From contig NZ_CP020028.1 of NCBI RefSeq assembly GCF_002240415.1, positions 4,551,501-4,615,500 on the forward strand: DNA of 64,000 nt, written 5' to 3'. Each line of letters begins with the position of its first letter. Positions within the stretch are counted from its first letter, which is position 1. The notes under the pieces are model-generated. The model was not told the DNA's origin and did not search any database. It saw only the letters and a list, made by a program, of their open reading frames with translations. Both the position numbers and the translations under genes were made by a program. The stretch comes from Paenibacillus kribbensis (GTDB taxonomy: Bacteria > Bacillota > Bacilli > Paenibacillales > Paenibacillaceae). Positions 43,212 to 53,600 of the stretch are shown piece after piece.

Positions 43212-44174
43212 ATGAACAAAATGAAAAAATGGATTCCTGCAATGCTGGGTGCAACGATGATATTCTCTGTCACATCAGCTTCGGTATTTGCCGCAACACC
43301 GACATCTGTAACTCAAGTCTCCACTTCGACCAATGCCAAGGCGAGTTCGAATGGATACAACATTAGTCTGGATCAGAACTCCCTGTGCTCCAATACATCG
43401 CTGCAAAAAGTGCTCGACCTGAGCAAAACCGAATTGCAAAAGCAATTCCAGGCTGGCAAAACATTGTCGGATCTGGCTAAAGCTAAAGGTATCAACACAG
43501 ACGAAGTAACCAACGCCCTGCTTCAACCGCAGTTGACCAAGCTTGCGGGAGATCATAAGTCCGGAAAACTGACTCAAGACAAAGTGGCTTCAATTAAGAC
43601 AGATCTGACCAAACAGCTGAACAATTCACTGACCAAAAAAGTGACAACCGTGACTACGGTAACTACAACGTCGACTACCACTTCAACAACATCTAATCCA
43701 GCTGTAGCTTGGGCGAAATCATCGGATACGACGTCTACCCACGCCCTGACAAATCTGAAAAAATCCGCAGCGGCCTCAGTGCTCAACCTGTCCCAGCCTG
43801 AGTTGGACCAACAGATCAAGGCTGGCAAATCCATTGTCGACATTGCCAAGGATCAGGGCGTCGACAAGAGCAAAGTCATTGATACCGTCGTTGCCAAGGA
43901 AAAAAACTGGGTAACCTCTCAGCTGAATAATTCATGGAATAACACTTCCGGTACATTAACAACAGAGCAACAACAATTCAAAGAAAGCGGCTATTTGGAC
44001 AAGGCTGCCCAGTTATTCGGCACCTCAGCTGACAATCTGCAAACCCAACTGAAAAATGGGAAAACGTTAACCGCCATTGCCAAAGAAAAAGGCGTAGATT
44101 CCAGCAAACTTACGGATACACTCCACGCCTATGCCAAGCAGCAAGTAACTGCCCAGTGTGACCAAGCGAACTAA
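43212..44174 (+). CDS. Secreted protein with three helical repeats
   Basis: The 320-residue exported protein has a signal peptide ending near SVFAA. It has three related units of about 36 residues: LDLSKTELQKQFQAGKTLSD..., LNLSQPELDQQIKAGKSIVD... and LFGTSADNLQTQLKNGKTLT..., each ending in IAK/LAK-x-KGV(D/N)xxx(V/L). A Thr/Ser-rich spacer (TTVTTTSTTTSTTSNPA) lies between units 1 and 2. Two cysteines lie near the ends of the mature chain. The units resemble LysM/HTH-like small helices but no family is certain. AGGAGTGAATG precedes the ATG. It is divergent from a two-component system that may control it. Confidence 0.8.
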   Translation: MNKMKKWIPAMLGATMIFSVTSASVFAATPTSVTQVSTSTNAKASSNGYNISLDQNSLCSNTSLQKVLDLSKTELQKQFQAGKTLSDLAKAKGINTDEVTNALLQPQLTKLAGDHKSGKLTQDKVASIKTDLTKQLNNSLTKKVTTVTTVTTTSTTTSTTSNPAVAWAKSSDTTSTHALTNLKKSAAASVLNLSQPELDQQIKAGKSIVDIAKDQGVDKSKVIDTVVAKEKNWVTSQLNNSWNNTSGTLTTEQQQFKESGYLDKAAQLFGTSADNLQTQLKNGKTLTAIAKEKGVDSSKLTDTLHAYAKQQVTAQCDQAN

Positions 44175-44223
44175 AGTCGATCCTTCATATCCTCAAAACC
44201 CCAATCTACCACCAAACCAAAAA

Positions 44224-44261
44224 AAATGGAGAGTCCTGTGTACCAGACTCTCCATTTTTTT
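44224..44261 (+). terminator. Terminator after the secreted repeat protein
   Basis: AATGGAGAGTC/GACTCTCCATT stem with TTTTTTT tail. Confidence 0.85.
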
Positions 44262-44423
44262 GCAACGTGCGATATCGTGACAGCGTCAGACTTTCAGCAA
44301 ACTTTAAGCTTCACACAACCACCCATACAGTCGAAAATTAATCCCCCTTTCAGCTTGGTCGCCTATACTTGCACCAATCTCAAACGCTCTAAAATCTTCT
44401 ATAAACATTGTTGTGAGGCTGTA

Positions 44424-45950
44424 TCATGAAGCTACAGAATTCCATTGAAAGGTAGCCGCCGACTTGGATGGAAGTGTAGATGTGAAAACTTTGCTTCCCT
44501 GCCGAACCTTAAATGTCTTTTCGCTCGCTCCCGTATTGGCAGCAATCAGGACAAGCGTGCCATCGGGATTGCGGTAAGCAACCGTTTCGATACTTCCGCT
44601 ATAATGCGTAGAATCAATACGTACCGCACCCGGACGGACGAACTTGCTGGCATGACCAAGCGCATAGTATTCCACATTTTTCGTAACGGCACCGCTTAAC
44701 GGGTCGATGGTAACTACACCTCTACAGTTGGTACAGCCGCCATTGGTTGGGCCGCCGGACGGATCAAGTGCAATATTCCAGAAAAGCACGTTTTGCGACC
44801 AGTTTCGGGGTGCACCAATGATCAGCTTCGACATGTCCCAGCTCAAATCATCCCCAAACCCAGGGCTCCATGCTCCCCCGCTGCATTCTGTCATGTAAAC
44901 AGGCTTATCCGGAAAAGCATGATGCACGTCTGTCATCGCTGTGGGCTCCCCTTTGTAGCAATGAAAGGCCGTGCCGTGCGTATAGCTTCGGGCTTGCTCA
45001 TCACCGAGCACAGTCTTGGCATAATCGCCCCCTATATCCCAGTTATGGTCAAAGGCAATAATTTGGGTGGGCAAATGGTTTCGACTTAAGGCGGGGCCCA
45101 AATATTGCTTGATAAATTTCGCTTGCTCGGCTGCTCCCATACTCATACTGGGATACTTGGATGTCGTAAATTCCGGTTCATTTTGAATGGAAATCGCCTG
45201 GATCGGAACGCCCTCGTTCGCATAAGCCTGTATATAACGAACAAAATAGTCGGCATACGCCGAGTAGACACGCGGATCGGTATAGTCCAAATACCAGCCG
45301 TTATATATCTGCTCTCCATATTTCATCCAGGGCGGGGCAGTCCATGGCGTCCCCATAATCTGTAGATCCTGGTTTCTTCTCATGATTTGCTTCAGTACAT
45401 CAATCACGTCCCGATCCTTGGCAATGGAGAAATGGTTCAGCTCATAGTCCTTGCCTGTGGCCACATCATCATAGGTATAGCTGGCAGGCTGCCCCTGTTC
45501 ATCCACCGAATAATCCGATGCCCCAATCGTATGCCGTATATAGCTCAATTGAATGCCGCTGGCGGTAAACAAATCATTGAGCAGTTGATCACGCTGATTC
45601 GCAGACATGCCATGGTTCATCAAGTAAGCAGATGAGCCGGACACCGCTGCGCCAAACCCCTCCATCTTTTGATAACGAATATCCGGCTTTACCTCAACCG
45701 TCAGTGTATCCGAGATTGCTGCTTTTTCAATACTTTCTTTACTGTTGTCATTTTTCCAATGGATGGGGGCTTGCTCAGTTAGGCGATTCGCCGGGTCCGG
45801 TGTTGTTAGCCACATGCTGACATCATGCTCAGGTTCCGGTTTCAGAACCTTCTGTATAACCATACTGACCAGAACAGCAAAGATCAAAATGGCAGCTGCA
45901 GCTACGAGCAGCCAGAGGTTGGCGCGTCGTTGCTTCTGGAGTTTCTTCAT
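44424..45950 (-). CDS. GH30-family glycoside hydrolase
   Basis: This 508-residue enzyme with an N-terminal membrane anchor or signal (LLVAAAAILIFAVLVSMVI) has a (beta/alpha)8 catalytic domain. It shows GFGAAVSGSSAY, acid/base Glu258 in SIQNEPEF and nucleophile Glu355 in VYMTECSGG. A C-terminal beta-domain follows. GH30 includes glucosylceramidases, beta-1,6-glucanases and xylanases; the sequence fits the glucanase/glucosylceramidase subfamily. It lies just upstream of the terminator that ends the GH3 gene and is on the same strand. Confidence 0.92.
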   Translation of the reverse strand: MKKLQKQRRANLWLLVAAAAILIFAVLVSMVIQKVLKPEPEHDVSMWLTTPDPANRLTEQAPIHWKNDNSKESIEKAAISDTLTVEVKPDIRYQKMEGFGAAVSGSSAYLMNHGMSANQRDQLLNDLFTASGIQLSYIRHTIGASDYSVDEQGQPASYTYDDVATGKDYELNHFSIAKDRDVIDVLKQIMRRNQDLQIMGTPWTAPPWMKYGEQIYNGWYLDYTDPRVYSAYADYFVRYIQAYANEGVPIQAISIQNEPEFTTSKYPSMSMGAAEQAKFIKQYLGPALSRNHLPTQIIAFDHNWDIGGDYAKTVLGDEQARSYTHGTAFHCYKGEPTAMTDVHHAFPDKPVYMTECSGGAWSPGFGDDLSWDMSKLIIGAPRNWSQNVLFWNIALDPSGGPTNGGCTNCRGVVTIDPLSGAVTKNVEYYALGHASKFVRPGAVRIDSTHYSGSIETVAYRNPDGTLVLIAANTGASEKTFKVRQGSKVFTSTLPSKSAATFQWNSVAS

Positions 45951-46077
45951 CTAACGACCTCCTCTCTCCATAACTCTTGGCTCATCCTCATCCTTCCTTC
46001 TATTTCAGCTTTCACTCGGGTATCTCTTTGCATACCTATTGGAAATTGCATCCCTATTGGCGTTGCATAGCCATGGC

Positions 46078-46114
46078 AAAAAGAGAGCCGGTGCTAACGC
46101 CCGCGCTCTCTTGA
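46078..46114 (-). terminator. Terminator after the GH3 gene
   Basis: AAGAGAGC and GCTCTCTT stem (with G-C mispair) then TTTTTGCC on the minus strand. Confidence 0.6.
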
Positions 46115-46178
46115 ATATAACCACTTAAAACAAATGTAATGGAATTACTTTTGTAACGGGATTACTTTTGTAACGGGA

Positions 46179-48917
46179 TTACCTTGCTGCCTTTCCTTTG
46201 GAAGCTGCCGGAATCGTAACACTTCCTGTCAATCGAATATCCTGAGAGGAACTGCCTGCATAGATCGGCACTTCACCGGACGGCATAACCCAGGCTTTAG
46301 ATTTTTCATCCCAGTACGATAAAGCTTTCGGGTCCAGCTCTATACGAACCTTCTTCTCCTGACCCGGCTTCAGCTCGATCTTGGACCAGCCTGCCAGCTG
46401 ACGGGACGGCGTCTCTACGTTTGTCGGAAGCTTGCCGCTGTACACCTGTACAACCTCTGCTCCGGCAGCTTTCCCGGTGTTTTTCAATTTTAGCGAAACC
46501 TCGACAGTACTTGTACGAGTCGATTTCTTTCCACTCGCGTGCTGTTTTACTTTGAGATCGCTGTATCCGAATGTCGTATAGGATAATCCGTGCCCAAAGG
46601 CAAATGCCGGCTGGATACCCGATTTCTCATATCCACGGTAGCCTACAAAAATGCCGTCAGAATAGTCGCCAATTCCGTTCACACCCGGAAATCTCTCCGG
46701 TGAGGATACAGGGGTAGACTGCTCGTTAACCGGGAAGGTTACCGGCAGCTTGCCGGAAGGATTCACATCGCCAAACAGGACACGCGCTACGGCATTCCCT
46801 TGCTCTTGTCCTGCAAACCATGCCTGCACAATAGCAGGGACCTTGTCCTGCCATGTATCCATTTGCACAGCTCTGCCGCTCATTTGTACGACAATGGTTT
46901 TCGGGTTCGCGGCGGCAACCGCACGGATCAGACGATCCTGATTATTCGGCAGTTCCATATCGGAGCGCTCCACATAGCCTTCACTATCATACGTACGTGT
47001 AACAATGATCGCGACATCCGACTTTTTCGCCAGCTTCACTGCATTGTCAATCAGCTTGTCCGAAGCATCTGCCGGAGGCTCCCAGCCCAGACGAACCATA
47101 CCGCCGGAATCACGGCCATTTACCTGATAATCGGCACGGTATTCGATGCGTATTTTGTGCTTTTCACCCGCTTTGAGCGAGATGTTTTTCTTCGTCGTGC
47201 TCAGCTTTGCACCTTGATTATCCACGAATAGCTTGTCGTCGAGATACAGCTTGCTTGATCCCAGGCTGGTTAAGGACAACGCATAGTCACCGTCCTTGGG
47301 TGCTGCAATTGCGCCTGTCCAGCGGGCAGATATCAAGCCGTTCAGTGTCGTGGGCGTATTCGGAATTTTAGGGGACTTCGCATTAAGGCCCTGATAATTA
47401 TAAAATCCAAGATTCATGTTGACTTGGCCATCATTACGTACAAGAATCGGATTGCCTTCCATCTTGTTATTGCTCCAGTATTCGCCTCGCAGCCCCTGTT
47501 CAACATCTCCATAAGTGGCATATCCGGCACTGATATTTTCTTTCTTATCGGATGTCGTCAACAGTGAAGACGGAACAGCCGATGGGCCTGGCATAATGTC
47601 ACCGGCGGAGATCGGGTCTGTACCTGGTGCGTACTGGACGGTCACGCCTTTGCCGGCACGATTACGGATAGCCTCCAACGGACTCACGGTATATGTCGGA
47701 TTCACCAATGAGCTGCCTCCGCCTGCCACAGTGCCGTTATCCGCATCAGGGCCAATCACAGCAATGGATTTAAGCTTATCCTTAGACAATGGTAATGCAT
47801 TGTTTTTATTCTGGAGCAGTACCATACTTTCCTCAGCCAATTGGCGGGCTTTCTTACCATGGTCACGAACATCAATCTGGTTATTTTGGACTGGGTGATC
47901 AAACAGCCCTTTGCTGAACATTTGCACCAAAATGCGTCTAGCCTTATCATCAATCGTCTTTTCACTGACCTTGCCATTCTTGACAGCAGCCAGCAGCTGA
48001 TCTCCCCATTTCCCATAAGGTGTCCCCGGTGTTTCCAAATCCAGACCGCTGTTGGCCGATTCGGCTGTACTCAGGTTTGCACCGTAATCACTCATCACAA
48101 AGCCTTTGAATTGCATCTCCTTTTTCAACAGGTCTGTCAGGAGCGTTTTGTTCTCACAAGCAGGCTCCCCATTGACCTTGTTAAAGGAGCACATGGCCCC
48201 TCCCAAATCAGCTTTGGCGATGGCCTCCTGAAACGGGCGTATGTAAATCTCATGCAACGCACGGTCACTGACTTTGACATTTGTCGTGAAGCGCTCCGTT
48301 TCCTGATTATTCATCAGGTAATGCTTCGCTGTTGCCAACACAGGGTGGCTTTGTATGCCTTTGACATAAGCGGTCGCCATTTGCGATTGCAGCAACGGGT
48401 CCTCACCCATGGATTCAAAGTTTCGCGATCCCCATGGAATTCGGGCAATATCCATTCCCGGCCCAAGCACAACATTGTGAGTTGTATTATAAGCCTCGTC
48501 CCCGAGCAGATCACCGTACTGTTTGGCAGCCTCGGTATCCCACGTTGCAGCCAACGCAATTGGAGCAGGCAGCGCGGTCGATTGCTTGTCCTGTACATCC
48601 GGATTGGCGATACGCACACCCGCAGGACCGTCTGCCATCGTCAACGCCGGGATACCCAGACGCTCAATCGGATTATTGTAAAATCCATAATAATTGTTGA
48701 CCTTGCCAGTCACCAAATCTATTTTTTCTTCCAGTGTCATTTCCTGTAACAGCAAAGCTGTCCGTTTCTCTGCCGAGAGGGACGTATTCATCCAGGGCCG
48801 ATCTACCCGATCTGTCCGGCTGCCTGCCGCTCCTGCAATATTCATTGGTCCGATCACAACAGCCACGATAACTATCATCATCACCATTCGGTACAACCAT
48901 GTTGATTTCACGTTCAC
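46179..48917 (-). CDS. GH3-family beta-glucosidase with PA14 insert
   Basis: Start GTG at 48917 follows AAGGAGGA; the frame to 49073 is out of phase with any good site. The 912-residue product has a signal peptide (RMVMMIVIVAVVIGPMNIAGAA). A GH3 barrel follows with DGPAGVR, KHYLMNNQET and the nucleophile in FVMSDYGANLST. Next come the alpha/beta sandwich, a PA14-like carbohydrate-binding insert (LRGEYWSNNKMEGNP ... YRADYQVN) and a fibronectin-like end. It hydrolyses beta-linked oligosaccharides outside the cell. Confidence 0.92.
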   Translation of the reverse strand: MNVKSTWLYRMVMMIVIVAVVIGPMNIAGAAGSRTDRVDRPWMNTSLSAEKRTALLLQEMTLEEKIDLVTGKVNNYYGFYNNPIERLGIPALTMADGPAGVRIANPDVQDKQSTALPAPIALAATWDTEAAKQYGDLLGDEAYNTTHNVVLGPGMDIARIPWGSRNFESMGEDPLLQSQMATAYVKGIQSHPVLATAKHYLMNNQETERFTTNVKVSDRALHEIYIRPFQEAIAKADLGGAMCSFNKVNGEPACENKTLLTDLLKKEMQFKGFVMSDYGANLSTAESANSGLDLETPGTPYGKWGDQLLAAVKNGKVSEKTIDDKARRILVQMFSKGLFDHPVQNNQIDVRDHGKKARQLAEESMVLLQNKNNALPLSKDKLKSIAVIGPDADNGTVAGGGSSLVNPTYTVSPLEAIRNRAGKGVTVQYAPGTDPISAGDIMPGPSAVPSSLLTTSDKKENISAGYATYGDVEQGLRGEYWSNNKMEGNPILVRNDGQVNMNLGFYNYQGLNAKSPKIPNTPTTLNGLISARWTGAIAAPKDGDYALSLTSLGSSKLYLDDKLFVDNQGAKLSTTKKNISLKAGEKHKIRIEYRADYQVNGRDSGGMVRLGWEPPADASDKLIDNAVKLAKKSDVAIIVTRTYDSEGYVERSDMELPNNQDRLIRAVAAANPKTIVVQMSGRAVQMDTWQDKVPAIVQAWFAGQEQGNAVARVLFGDVNPSGKLPVTFPVNEQSTPVSSPERFPGVNGIGDYSDGIFVGYRGYEKSGIQPAFAFGHGLSYTTFGYSDLKVKQHASGKKSTRTSTVEVSLKLKNTGKAAGAEVVQVYSGKLPTNVETPSRQLAGWSKIELKPGQEKKVRIELDPKALSYWDEKSKAWVMPSGEVPIYAGSSSQDIRLTGSVTIPAASKGKAAR

Positions 48918-49157
48918 GTTTGTAATTCCTCCTTGATGTTTGGTCATGAAGTGAATGCGCCTACTCACTTTCACAGGCTTGCAAAGTCTCTTGATCCTGC
49001 GAGCTCCGACAAGAATCAAGAGCCACGGGATAAGCAAGCAAGTCAGCAAAAGCCGAAATGGCTCAAGTGACACGTAACACCCTACCGTACATTTTCGAAA
49101 ATTTCATTGAAAGTTTCTGGAAATCAAACACTGGGACCCTCATTCTCTTCCTCAAAA

Positions 49158-49171
49158 AGAGAGCGCTAACA
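49158..49171. promoter_or_regulatory. Weak cre-like site upstream of GH3 gene
   Basis: Minus-strand TGTTAGCGCTCTCT matches the cre core AGCGCT and 10 of 14 positions of TGAAAGCGCTTTCA, about 240 bases before the start. Confidence 0.4.
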
Positions 49172-49368
49172 ATTCATTTAACCGACAATAAAATTACACT
49201 TTTGTAACTTTTTAATGACGTTTTTTTAACTAATTTTAATTATAAAAAATGATTCATATGTCCCACTCTGTGAGATCTTTCCATGCCGGTTCATCGCCTG
49301 CGACCAAAGTCACTGTTGCAAAATTGGAAGTACATGATGTATGAAAATACGACGATAAAAACAAAAAA

Positions 49369-49396
49369 TCCAGCGACCTGAAAGGTCCCTGGATTA
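49369..49396. terminator. Terminator after Gfo/Idh/MocA gene
   Basis: AATCCAG(C)GACCT / AGGTC(C)CTGGATT stem, T-rich end on minus strand. Confidence 0.7.
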
Positions 49397-49411
49397 GATA
49401 TGATTATGTGA

Positions 49412-50395
49412 TTATTCGAACGGATACCGCAGTCCCCACTGTGCGCGAATTTGATCCATCAGCTTCATAATCCCTAGTGATTCATCCAACGAAATCGTGG
49501 AGCTTTCGAGCAAGCCTTCGTTCAGGCAGCGCCCCACTTCTTCCGCTTCAAAGGCGTATCCTGTAGAAGCACGGTCATCCTGAAAATGCTGCACCTCTTC
49601 ACCATCCACATATAAAGCAGCTGATTTGCTGTTCAGGAAGGACGGAATGTGGATATAGCCCTTTGTTCCATGAATATAGGCTTCATTCGTCAGTCCAAGT
49701 CGAACCGCCCCATTCAGCATGGCCGTGCGTCCTTTGCCATAATCCAGCAGGATGGAAAATGTCTCATCAACGCCCGTTTCCCCGATATGAGCAGTACTCC
49801 ATACATGCTCAGGTTCAGGACCGAAGATCATCGAAGCAAAAGAAACCGGATAAATTCCCGTATCTAATAAAGCACCTCCGCCCAGCTCAGGGTTCAAAAG
49901 CCGCCCCTCCGGGTTCCAGTCTACACGAAAACCAAATTCCGCCTTAACCAGCTTGACCTCGCCAATGCGTCCCGCAGATACCCACTCCCGCACTTGGCGA
50001 ATCGGAGGCAGAAAACGTGTCCACATGGCTTCCATCAAAAATAACTTGCGCTCACGCGCAAAGCCGATCAGTTCTTCCAACTCTTTGCTATTCACGGTGA
50101 AGGGCTTCTCACACAAAACGGCTTTGCCTGCCCGAAGAGCTGTCAGAACATTTTCTGTATGAAAAGGATGAGGGGTTCCTACGTAAATAGCATCAACCTC
50201 GGAATCCTGCGCCAATTCCTCATAGCTTCCGTAAGCCCGAGCCATTTGATGCTTGGCTGCAAATTCGGTAGCGCTTTCAATAGTGCGTGATCCAACGGCA
50301 TACGCTTCTCCGTTCGTAGCATGTGCCAAATCCGCCACAAACTGATCTGAGATCCATCCTGTGCCGACAATTCCCCATTTAATCTTATTGCTCAT
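49412..50395 (-). CDS. Gfo/Idh/MocA-family oxidoreductase
   Basis: The 327-residue NAD(P)-dependent sugar or polyol dehydrogenase has the Rossmann motif GIVGTGWISDQF at the N-terminus and GTPHPFH plus AVLCEKPFTVN near residues 75-100. The C-terminal substrate domain is of the Gfo/Idh/MocA type. The Lys in CEKP is the usual catalytic-region residue. Substrate unknown; near the GH3/GH30 genes a carbohydrate role is plausible. Confidence 0.92.
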   Translation of the reverse strand: MSNKIKWGIVGTGWISDQFVADLAHATNGEAYAVGSRTIESATEFAAKHQMARAYGSYEELAQDSEVDAIYVGTPHPFHTENVLTALRAGKAVLCEKPFTVNSKELEELIGFARERKLFLMEAMWTRFLPPIRQVREWVSAGRIGEVKLVKAEFGFRVDWNPEGRLLNPELGGGALLDTGIYPVSFASMIFGPEPEHVWSTAHIGETGVDETFSILLDYGKGRTAMLNGAVRLGLTNEAYIHGTKGYIHIPSFLNSKSAALYVDGEEVQHFQDDRASTGYAFEAEEVGRCLNEGLLESSTISLDESLGIMKLMDQIRAQWGLRYPFE

Positions 50396-50691
50396 GCTTG
50401 TGTCCCTCCCAGCAATATGGTTAACGTTGACTTACACATTCTTCTTTATTCTAGCAAACGCCTGCCCTAAACAAAAGGAATTCCTGCTTGGTGACGAGTG
50501 TGATTCCCGATAAATTGTTACTCCTTAGTATAAAATCACTCAACTTCCGCAGCCAGACTTAAAACCAATTTCTCTTCCATGATATCAAACAAGCGGGTGT
50601 TTGGGTGTAAATAGTGACCAAACTGAGTTTCCACCTAAACAGTCAAGGATTCGAAACAATTTTCCAGGCGCGAAAGTTGAGTTCATACGTC
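50396..50691. other. Intergenic region, no feature recognised
   Basis: This 296-base stretch has no gene or strong hairpin. It lies between the oxidoreductase start and the end of the DUF4132 gene, on the same strand. Confidence 0.35.
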
Positions 50692-53600
50692 CTACGCTTG
50701 AAGCTGTGTAAGAATTTGCGGGTCCTTAATCTTCTGGTCCTCAGCCAGCAGCACAATTTTGGATAAAATCTCGGCTGTTCTTGGGTCCTCATCCAGAAAC
50801 GGCAGGAAAATGCGCCCGCGATGCTGGGAATGCACCGGAATGATATGCAGCGCTCCCTTCGCTTGCTTGTAGACACCACCACTTCCCAAATGCACCGCAT
50901 ATTCACCAAGCGTGCCATCTATACGTGCATAATTTCCATCCAGGCGTACATTGCTGATTTTCAGCAAACGCAATGATTCCTGCACAATAACACTGCGCAT
51001 CTCAATGGTCGTAAGACTGGCTTCCGGATCGACGCCGCCCACATGAGCAACACTGACAACCAGATCCACATCCCGCATGACTTCGGAGAACAGGACAGGG
51101 GGAACTTCCTCCAACGGTACACTTTTATACGTTGTCCGATCAAAGAATTGCACCGTTTCCAGCGTAGGAGCCTCGGTATCCGCTGGAGAGAACCAATCCG
51201 CCATGGCATATAGGTTAGCAATCAGATTTTCGGCATAATACACCTTTTGGAGTCCATCCTCATAGCTGACCGTCCACTGGCGGCCCTTCAACAGGGATAC
51301 CGTCTTATTCGGCTGTACCTGATGTCCTGCATATCGGCGGGAAATCGTTGCGCTTGCACGTTCATCCGCGTTTGGCAAGTACAGCTCACGGAACACCTGC
51401 TTGAACGGCTGACGAATCTGACGATCAAATAAGTCCTTCTGGAAGTCGCCCCAACAGCCGCTTTCGTACAGATGAAGCGGATGAGCGATAATCAGCTTGT
51501 CCTCTTCTCCCACAGTATGCTGTTCTGCAGAAGGAGCGGCCAATGCCAACGTATCCTCATTGAAATATCCGAGATGATCCCCAGCCTTGAATACCAGCGT
51601 CCGTACCAACGGAGCAAGCACAGGATTACCCAATAATCCCTTTAGCTCCTTCACCATGAAAGCCGTACCGGATTCCATAGAGCGTTCCAGCTCCTTGCGG
51701 GCTCTGCGGTACTGGTCTGCCAGATCCCCTTTAAGTTCCTTTAAGGCAGCAACATACTCATCTTTCTTAAAACGAGCCGGAATAGACTTCAGCGTCTTCC
51801 CTTTGCTGACAGCCTCAATATCTGCTGCCCCTTCTGCATCAATGACAAGTTGTATCGTTGTCCCCTCTTCCAATGCATGTGGCTCAAAATAAGACCGGAG
51901 ATCTTCCAGCTTACGTGCTTCCATATCCCATACGAGCCGGGTTACATCATCGTAACCTGCATTGCGTGCCAAATTTCCGAGCGCAATCCGCGAGACCAGA
52001 GCTTCACTGGCCTTCCGCTGTGCTCCGAATTTTTTGCTTTGCTCGAGAAACCGTTGAATAAAGTCATAACGTTCCCGTATATCTGATTCAGGAGGCCCTG
52101 CAAGTGGAATCAAACTATAGGTCAGCAAATGATCCTTATTCCGCTTATCTTCCACGGATTGTTTTATTTCATCCAGCTTCAGCTTGCCCAGCGTCGCATC
52201 CGCAAACAATTGGGATCGGCGGTGATTGGCTCCAGCCGAAATATATTTGGCACAATCGTACAGCAGATCAAATCGTTCTTCGCCCAACGTCTCATAGGCT
52301 TCATGAAACCAGTGAATATCGAAGGCACCGTCATTAAAATCCTGTGGAGCAATCGGTGAATAATGGGCTACAATCGTTTCCTTCTCAGCCGAAAAACCTT
52401 CATTGATATGCGCATGGAAGTACCATGCCGCACTGCGAAGCCCTTGCCACCCAAGATAACTGGCTACAATTTCAATCCACTGCGGGGCATACATCGCCGC
52501 CTCCAGCAGACGTTTATCCGTAATTTTAGCGTTTTTCAGCTTTTCCTTGAGCAGCACGGCATCTTCGCCTTCACTCGGATAACACGCCTTGAGCAAGTGG
52601 CTGAATGATTCTTTTTTGGTAATACGATCGCCATAGCCGTACACATAACCACGGACGAACGTTTCCTTGTCAAGACCTTCCAGAATGCGGACAAAATAGT
52701 CCATGCCTTCTATCCGTCTCAAGCCCATGACCTTTGGCGTAACCTCAGTAGGCAAGTCCCCCCGAGCCAATTCAACCTCCAGCATCCGATCAATAACTGT
52801 ACGTCGTATTTCTACAAATTCTGGCGAGCTGGTAATCCATGTATTACGGGCATTCGTTAAGGTACTCATATGACTCCGGCTATCACTGCCAGCCAGCAGC
52901 TCCCGATATACTTCCCCTACACCAATCAATCTGTTGCCATATGCCTTGAAATAATCTTCCAGATCCAGTGGCGAATAAAAGCGGTTTTCCGCTCTTGGCA
53001 ATTCTGCGTAGTTCACAAAGGTATGGAAAAAACGCTTAAAGGACTCGCCATCATAGACCCGCCCCTTCTCCAGTGCCACCCACGGACCGGACAATAGGTG
53101 AAACATTCCCATATCCTCAGCAGGTCTGTCCTTGGGCATGGCCTGCATTAGTGAATTTAAAGCAAGGTCGATTACGTCAAATGTTTCCTCGCCGGATGTA
53201 TCCATGAAATAAGCATTAATCAGTGTGCTTACCTGATCGGAATAGGTCAGCTCTGCCAGCCACTTCTGAACCTCGTTAATCCGATCCACAGGATACATTT
53301 GCTCGGCGAAGTCTTTGCGCCACCCTTCCAGCAGCTTGTGTTTGCTTCGTTCCGAATAGTCCATGTTATAAGAGAAATACCGATAGTAGCGATCCAGCGT
53401 TTGATCCATAGGCTCCAAACGGTCATAAAAAACAAGCTCCAGCAGTTCACGCGCTTCCACGCCGCTTTCCTGCAAATAACGGTCCCACTCCTCGTAAAGA
53501 GGATATAAAGACAGCCTGGAAGCTACTTCTTCGTCGACCTGAACCAGCCGCAGAGGACGAAGGTTTGTCCCAATAAGCAACGTATCTTTGTAGCCCGAAT

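Larger units (their letters stand above)
49074..49411. other. Intergenic region upstream of GH3 gene
   Basis: It contains the weak cre-like box (49158-49171) and a terminator (49369-49396) that ends the oxidoreductase. No gene is seen. Confidence 0.4.

Noticed and set aside
44707..48749. Several plus-strand frames of 60-300 codons inside GH30/GH3 region
   Set aside because: They are shadows of the two glycoside hydrolase genes; they lack ribosome sites and domains.
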